A stretch of DNA of 64,000 nt, from the NCBI GenBank assembly GCA_021613535.1, contig CP075497.1, positions 12,090,001 through 12,154,000 on the forward strand, in the 5' to 3' direction. A program made the position numbers and the translations under genes. A model generated the notes under the pieces. That model had not been told where the DNA came from and searched no databases. It saw nothing but the letters and a program-made list of their open reading frames with translations. Positions within the stretch are counted from its first letter, which is position 1. Each line of letters begins with the position of its first letter. Origin of the DNA: Adineta vaga (Eukaryota; Rotifera). Below are positions 57,000 to 64,000 of the stretch, piece by piece.

Positions 57000-58636
57000 T
57001 TAAATAAGTTTCCAAAGTGCAGCAATAGCAGCTGGTGTCCAATTAGGTAATGATGTATGTGATTGAAGACATTGATATGTTTTACCTTCGAATGTCACTC
57101 GTTCACCGACAGTATATGATTTATTTGTTTGCCATGGAAGAATATCTCCAGAAGGACCTTGCGTTGTTTGACCAGTTGTAGTTAAAGATGGTGGAGTCGA
57201 TCGAGCAGTTGAAGGTGTTGGTGAAGTGGATTGATATGTGACTGTAGCTGGTGTTTGACCATTAAATAAAGCTGCATATGTAGCACCAACAAGTTCTGCA
57301 TTTCGATCACCACTTAATTCCCAGAACATTGCACCACCTAATTGTTCTTGTTTGATATAATTATTTTTCAATGTAATTGATTGGAGATCATCATAACTAA
57401 TCCAAATACCAGTGGATGGATTGAATAGATATGGAACTTTTGATGCATCATCCCAATAACGTGTATAGGTTGGTAAATAACTTTTTTTTAAATGATCATA
57501 ATCAAAAATACCGTTTTCCCATGTGCCCATTGGAAGTTGACTTGATGCTGATTGCGAAAATCCATTCATAGCAGTACTTGTAACTCCTTTTAGAACAAAA
57601 GCGATTTAGTTGCATTGAAGAAAAGAAGGAACAATGAATTTACCTTGCCAACCACGTCCATATAAACCTAAACCCATAATGAGTTTCGAACGTGGAACAC
57701 CAGCAGAAATATATGCTTGAATAGAAGCATGACAATTGTATCGTGATTTAATAAATGATGGTGAAATATCAGTAGCTGTCTCAGCATCATTTTTATATAA
57801 AGGAGCATTATGACCAGTCTTGGCTTCCCATCCACCTAGAAACAAAAATAGATCTACATATTTTCAAGTTAATCTATATGACATTTACCATGAAAGTCAT
57901 AAGTCATCACATTAATCCAATCAAGATAGTTTGTCATGCCAGGTAAATCCATATCAGCAATGCGTTCTGTACCAGCACCAGTTGCAACAGTTAATAAATA
58001 TGTTTTACCATCAAGAGTACCAGCTGTATCGAGTTGTTGACGAATTTCTTTCAATAAAAGAACATAGTTTTCTTTATCAACTGGTCGAACAATATTGCCT
58101 TGAAGACCACCAGATACAGGATATTCCCTTAATAAAAGAAATTCGTTATTTAACTGTTACATATCTTCAACATCGATCGATACCAATCGAGATCAACTCC
58201 ATCAAAACCATATTTTTGTACAAATTCAACACATGATCGAGCAAATTTCGAACGACTTCCAGCTGTTAGAGCGACATCAGAAAATTTTCCAGACCATGTC
58301 TACAAAAATATATTCATAAAATAAAACAAAACAAAAAAGAAATTAATTTACCCATCCACCAACAGAAATTAATGTTCGAATATGTGGATATTTTTGTTTA
58401 AGTTTAAGTAATTGATTAAAATTTCCACGTAATGGTTGATCCCATGTATCACCTGGAAAAGCTTTTTCAACATCAGCCCATGAATCACCTAAGACCAATA
58501 ATCCATCTGAACCAATATTAGCAAAAGCATAATTGATATGTGTGATTTTATCACCTGGAATATCAGCAATGAAATATGACCGAGAATAAATCGACCATGC
58601 AGCGAAGTACGCTACAATAATAGGTGCTGCAATCAT
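57000..58636 (-). CDS. GH18 chitinase with C-terminal chitin-binding module, bacterial-like
   Basis: Five exons (58636-58352, 58299-58184, 58127-57889, 57835-57644, 57586-57000) give 472 residues. The TIM barrel starts at IIVAYFAAWSIYSR; SVGGW and DGVDLDWEYP follow with the catalytic Glu at 135 (its codon just after an intron), then MTYDFHGGWE and GGAMFWELSGD. A Ser/Thr/Pro linker (residues about 370-415) leads to a CBM5/12-type module (PWQTNKSYTVGERVTFEG, then YQCLQS and WTPAAIAALWKLI). The layout and motifs resemble bacterial chitinases more than animal ones, hinting at horizontal acquisition, yet it has spliceosomal introns. No obvious signal peptide precedes the barrel, so a further 5' exon may exist. 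Convergent with KIF23, 260 bp apart. Confidence 0.88.
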
Positions 58637-61600
58637 ATCTTTTCTATTATATTAATCTCAATTTCAGATCAGTTTTTCTAATTTATATACATAACAATGG
58701 ATGAGACAAACATATTTGAAAATATTTATTTTGCTCTATTAATATTTCTATTATTATGAGAATAAAAAGCATCTGAGCATTTCGACAAGGTGTGGATTGC
58801 AAAAGAAGGTCCAATATTTAAGTCTTTTGCTCTTGTTTAATAACATTCGTTTTTCGTTATTTTTTTTCTCACAAGAATAGATAATCATCTTATTCGTATT
58901 TACTGGAATTTTTTCGAAATCTACAAAATTATCTTTATGTAATAATGCCTCGTCACCAAGTCATATATTATTGATGTCCATACAGTGCATTTTATAAATA
59001 GTTATATTCGAACAGACGCCACGTAAACAAGGGTGAGAGGTGAGATATCCTTACCAATATTTTCTACTCTGTTACACCCCTGAAAAAGTGAATGATTTTA
59101 TCGTCGATGGAGAAAGAAAAATTAATAAATTTATATATTTTCTCCATTCAGATATAAATACACAATATTATCGTTTTTTATCCGAAAAATCTTTTACAAA
59201 AATTTTATCATTTCTTAAGCAAATGTTTATTTCCGTAAGTATGATTTACCATCTATGACTTTCATTTGTTATGTTTCTTTAAAATCATGAATTTGGTTCA
59301 CTTGAATCAAACAATGAGAAAGGCTTTCAAACTAATTCCTTTAAAGATTTGCATAACTATTGTAATAAACAAAAGAAGAAATTAATATTCTATCCAAATG
59401 ATCAGAAAGAATAAATCTTCATAGTTTTAAACGAGACATTCATCTGACAAACTTGAATTTCTTTTCTTTTTTCTTTACAAAAACTCTTATGACGACAATC
59501 GACTCCGGAAATCAAATATGCAAGTCTGGTGCAAAGAAAAAGATATCCATTTGCACAAATTATTATATATCAATGGAAGTTTTGATTCGTTTCAATACAA
59601 TGTGCTTTGTTTTTCTCTCGAATCCTCGATATTTCTTTGAAATTATATATCAAAACATTTGTTTTTCTAGAAACTCGTAGGAAGAAAGAAAATAAATGTC
59701 ATTGAATGATAAAATGTGATATTTAGATAAAAATTCGATAATTTACGTAAGCAAATTGAAAGAAAATGTTTTGTTTATCAAATAGAAAATTTTCCAGGTA
59801 AATAAATCCATTTAGATTCGAATAGAAAGAACTTTTCGCGTCAATACGTTTTAGTTATTTTCATTCTAAGAAGCAAAGTAAAGAAATATTGCTTCCGATT
59901 GAAGAAGAAATTTAGTTGAGAGTTTGATTTCAAAATATCCGCTATTATTCGATCTTCCATGTCAATGAATTCTATTCTTTCAAAAGAAATTCGAAAGATT
60001 TGATGAGTTTACGTGATGATATTGATCAAATAATGAAATCTTCATCATTATCTTTCTTCTATCCGCAGGGGTATTCGATAGAAACGATGGATTCAATCGA
60101 ATTGTTTAATGAAATCATTCAATCGTAAACTAAAATGAGAAGAAGAAAAAAAAATCATCGTTTTCTCGAAAATATTTCCAACATTCTTCGTCATTTTTTC
60201 ATCAATTTAATTATTTTTGTTCTTATTAATCATTTCTGACATAGAACTATTTTCCCCTGATACTATCAAAGACTTCTTTCGGAGTATTTTCTATGAGTTC
60301 ATTTCTGATTGAATGCATTGGAGCAATTTTAATTATCAAAGGAAGACACTAAAATCATCAGAAACTGCATACCAGGACTTAAAATTATCGATTCTGTCTG
60401 ATCAGATTATGTTTTCAAGAATAAATAACGTCATTATCACTTATATCAATGATGAACTCATTGGTAAAAAGATTTCTGACTAAATCAAATAAAATGTACG
60501 ATCGATTTAATGTTTCTCGTTTAATGAGAATTTTCTATTATTTACCATCAAAGCAAACATTTGTTATTCAGTTTTTTTTGTAACCTCGTACACAATAGTT
60601 TGCATTATTGACATTGAGTATTATAGTGTCAATAAGAGAAGAAAAAAGGATAATAAAATTATTTCAATATACGGACAAAGAAGTAAAATCTCTTTTCTCT
60701 GAGTTGTTTTTATCTGATAGAATGTTTTCTTGTTTGTTCATCATTTCGATTAGTATTTTTCTTGAAAAAATTGATAAGCGAAGTTTATCTTAGTAATTGC
60801 ATCTTTGATAATGCTTCCATTTCTGTTCACATCCGGACATACATTCATTTCGTTGGAGTGTTCAATACTGAATGTAGTTTTAAGCTTAATCCGGATACTA
60901 TCCCGGAACAAACATGATTGATCATCATTATTATCGTTGTGAATCTACTGATGTTGTTGTTGTTGTTGTTGTAGTTCATCATGATGATTTGTCTCTTCTT
61001 CTTTTTTTATCGTCAATAACGTCTTTTTCTCAAGTGACAAACGAAGTTCGAATGCATTTTTTGACATCGAGCATTGCAAACGAGAAAACCTACTAGGCAA
61101 ATGTCAAAAAATTGTCATTTCATAACGCGATCCGAAGAACGACAATGATGTCTTATTACTCTTGAGACCGAGGAAAAAAAAGCAAAAGAATGAACGTTTT
61201 ATCAAATAACAAGAAAAGCAGAAAAAAACCGGGGGCACACGCTCGGGCTAACCAGGAAATCTATAATTGATCGGTGGTTGATTCCAAGATGCCGACAGAC
61301 AAAGAAAAGGAGACAGACTATCTCTCAGTTCGAGTTAGTTCGATATACCAATTTCTTCTTCTTCTTCTTTTTCTTCTTTTTTTTTGTCATTGGAAAGATC
61401 GCATTTGACTGATTATATGATAGAAAAGAAGCTTCTTAGATAGATTTCTTTTTCTTCTTTTCTATCAAGGGAGATTTTCTGCAAGAGAAACTTGTTGGAT
61501 TTAGCAACATTTATCATTCTTGAGGATGTCGAATACACACATATATATCATAATAAACGAGTGCAATTGCTTGATTTAATGTCTCATAAAAATGTAGTTA

Positions 61601-63066
61601 GAATGATGATTCTGTTTTTGCATGCATTGCATAAATCGATTTTTTCCCCTTCTTCTGCTTGTTTTCTTTCTCGAGATACGTTTTCTTGATAAATGAGAAA
61701 ACTAAGTACATCATTTCTATATAATTAGAGTCAAAGCTTTTCTTTGTGTGTTTTGTTCAATTCTTTATGTGTAATGATATAATTAGAGTATTCTTTTTGT
61801 CCTCCGGTAAACATTGAGATATTTGCTGTTCGCTAGTTTTAGGAAAATTGCTTTGCTATTTGTTCATTCGTTCATCGATTTTAATAAGTGAGTCTCTTGA
61901 GTGAAGAATGAATTATCATCTTTTACTTTCATTTTTTTTTCTTCTGTTTTTTTCTCCTCTGAAACACGATATAATCATGTTTGAACATGCAAACTGTTAA
62001 GGGAATGATGAAGGTAGTCGAAAACGGATAGATAACATGTGAATTCGTCATTGATTGAATGAATGAGTGAGTGAAAAAAAGTAGGAGGGTTAAGCGCGCT
62101 GTTCCCGGGAAACGGAACACATATACACAGACACATAACGTTGTTGTCAAGGCATTGTGTACTGTAACAAGAATCTTTCTGTCGACAACGACAAAGATGA
62201 AACAAATAGAAAAGAAAAGAAGAGCGATGTTTTGTCAAATAGAAAGGAAAAAAGAGAAAGAAAGAAAGAGAAAAGGAGAAGAACGAAAGATACTCATACA
62301 ATCTTGTGTATTTTTTATGCAACAACAACAACGTCCCTTGTTACATTCTTATATTCCTCGTTTGTTTCTTTCGTCTTCTACAACTAAAATAGGAGGGATA
62401 CAATCATCGCTGTGTTACTTCGTAGTCGCTTGCACGCTGAAAACGACACTGGATTCTTTTAGTCGTTGTAGTACTACGCGATAAAGGAAAAAAAGAAAAG
62501 CAAAAAAAAAGAGGAGAATAATGAACATACTTGCTCTCTCTTCTCAGTTAAGAGAAAATGAGAGAGGGAAAAAGCAGAGAAAATCAATTTTCTTTTCTCA
62601 GTTGGGCATTACAACGTGTTCTGCTTTTTTTTCCTCTTTTTCAAAAAATCTCTTATTCTTTCTTCTTTTTTATTCTATATTTTTCTCTCTTTTTTTTATA
62701 TAACTACCAAGCGAGAGTCGTCGTTGTCGCCGTCACCACCATAGAAAATACTCTTGCCGGCGTCGTGCTACAAGAAAGATAAGTTGTTGCTCCTACTACT
62801 ATTGCTACTATTGCCTTGTGCTCTTGTGCATTACGTCCGCGTTGAATCGGACTATTCCTTTCTTTCTTACTGACATACACACACACACACACATTTTCTC
62901 TCCTACCTCCGACTGAACAACGTTCTCTTCGATTTACACGATATCCCGGTGTTGATCAACCAAGACAAATTCTTTCTTAACGAACCTGTACACAGGTCAA
63001 CATTCAAACAAACATACATATTTATAAGTGGAACTTTAGGGTAAATTCAATTCCAATCACATTACA
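58637..63066. other. Long region without a supported gene
   Basis: AT-rich with polypyrimidine and polypurine runs (for example 61345-61385 and 62215-62290) and a CA run at 62877-62892. The best coding-like trace is a plus-strand frame ending at TAA 60126-60128 (KDLMSLRDDIDQIMKSSS, then YPQGYSIETMDSIELF); its continuation is broken and it matches nothing I know. The frame 59040-59258 ends at a donor-like GTAAGTATG but has no partner exon. The stretch 62700-63066 may be a promoter/5'UTR region. Confidence 0.3.
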
Positions 63067-63069
63067 ATG
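63067..63069 (+). CDS. Possible start-codon-only first exon
   Basis: ATG followed directly by a strong donor (ATG|GTGAGTATG) after a GC-richer, 5'UTR-like stretch (62700-63060). Such an arrangement occurs in genes whose first coding exon is just the Met codon. The rest (63070-64000) would be intron; no acceptor with a convincing exon is visible before the window ends. Speculative. Confidence 0.3.
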
Positions 63070-64000
63070 GTGAGTATGATGGAAAAAAAAGAAAAAAAAA
63101 CGGAAGTGTATTTTTCCCTCTGTATCATTACAAGAAAAATAGCTAGTAACCAATTTGTTATTTTTCTTTAACTTGACGAAGTATTTTTTTTACACTTGAA
63201 ATTTTCAAGACATGATTAGAAAAACTTCCGTTTGATCGAGATATCTAAAGAAAAAAAATGAATCCCTATTTTGATCCATCTAAATTTATATCTATAGTCG
63301 ATGTTATTTATAACTTTTAAAAAAGATAGATTTAGATTTTGTATTTGTCAAAAGAAGAAACTCGTCTTACGTCATTAAAATACGTCATTTAGTTTTTTTT
63401 CCCAAAGAAAAAATATTAAAGAAAACAATAATCAGTAGAAAGAATCTGTTCAAGTAATAAACATTTGTTTTTCTTATCATCGAAGAAAAAAAAACATAAG
63501 AACTTATGATTTATTCGAATGAAGCAGAAAACTTCTAATTCACACAAATTGATACTTGAACAAAACATGAGTTTTTATTCTCGAGCCTTTTTGTATGACA
63601 TTCACAAGTAAAAGAAAAAGGAGAATTCGAATTTTGTTTTATTACAGAGAAGGAAAAAGATCTTTGAAGTTCTCTTGCAAAATCATTGCATGTTAAAAAA
63701 TCCTAAGACGATTTCCTGAACACCAAATGATAGTGACATACTGTCAGAAGAGATCGAAAATCTTTTTCTCGCGCTTTCTTTTGAAGCAATAATAGTGTGC
63801 ACATCTTAATTGATTATACGGGTGTCTACAGAAAGAGAAAGGGAGACCTAGAAACAACACACACGAGAATGCATCTGATTGTTGTTCTCGTTACTCGGAA
63901 TATGCCATTGTCGAACGAGTAAGACTACTAGTAAAGATAAAACAAGGACAGATATTTAGGACTAAGAAAAAACAACAGAAAGATTTGTATGATTGGATTT

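Noticed and set aside
61975-62484. Overlapping frames on both strands (up to 137 residues)
   Set aside because: Composition is driven by polypurine/polypyrimidine DNA (Lys/Arg/Glu on one strand, Phe/Ser/Leu on the other); no splice structure or motif.

Overview
The window looks like nuclear DNA of a small-genome metazoan, most plausibly a bdelloid rotifer (Adineta/Rotaria-like). The support is AT-rich DNA, many introns of about 45-60 bp with strict GT-AG borders, animal genes (KIF23, USP22, MRCK, EIF1AD, a rhodopsin-type GPCR, an SLC16-type transporter), a bacterial-looking GH18 chitinase carrying short introns, and decayed paralogous copies of several genes. The organism is inferred from this style, not proven. 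Exon borders were read by eye and checked by reading frame and splice phase.

Left part (1-12.8 kb), ordinary gene-dense DNA: the 3' end of a plus-strand gene (1-116); a secreted Cys-rich protein (348-1309, -); EIF1AD (1693-2286, -); a USP22-like SAGA deubiquitinase (2558-4664, -); an unrecognised Ser/Arg/Tyr-rich protein (5769-6393, -); a degenerate tRNA-Pro; an orphan GPCR (9184-10623, +) convergent with a monocarboxylate-transporter-like MFS gene (10896-12757, -).

Middle (12.8-30.3 kb), an accessory block: remnants of a chitinase tail and a KIF23 gene (13.6-14.8 kb), several foldback or MITE-like elements, an 88-bp repeat in inverted orientation at 17.85 and 29.18 kb, a second KIF23 tail remnant (29.7-30.1 kb), and an intact F-box/LRR gene (23346-27503, -) with 24 LRR exons in near-identical 141-bp exon+intron units. 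In the paralogous copy near 42.5 kb the two flanking genes (MRCK, MCT) lie almost next to each other, so this block appears inserted, or lost from the other copy.

Right-centre (30.3-49.2 kb), a tandem segmental duplication. Copy A: full-length MRCK-type kinase, a secreted PAN/NHL-like protein, a multi-pass membrane protein. Copy B: MCT remnant, MRCK remnant, then nearly identical second copies of the secreted and membrane genes. The latter two are about 97% alike while everything around them has diverged strongly, which suggests a gene-conversion tract. A 1.0-kb element with long inverted ends sits in copy B only.

Right part (50.3-64 kb): a compact calpain (-), KIF23/MKLP1 (+, 19 exons) convergent with a GH18+CBM chitinase (-), then about 5 kb with no gene I can support, ending in a possible start-codon-only first exon (63067-63069).
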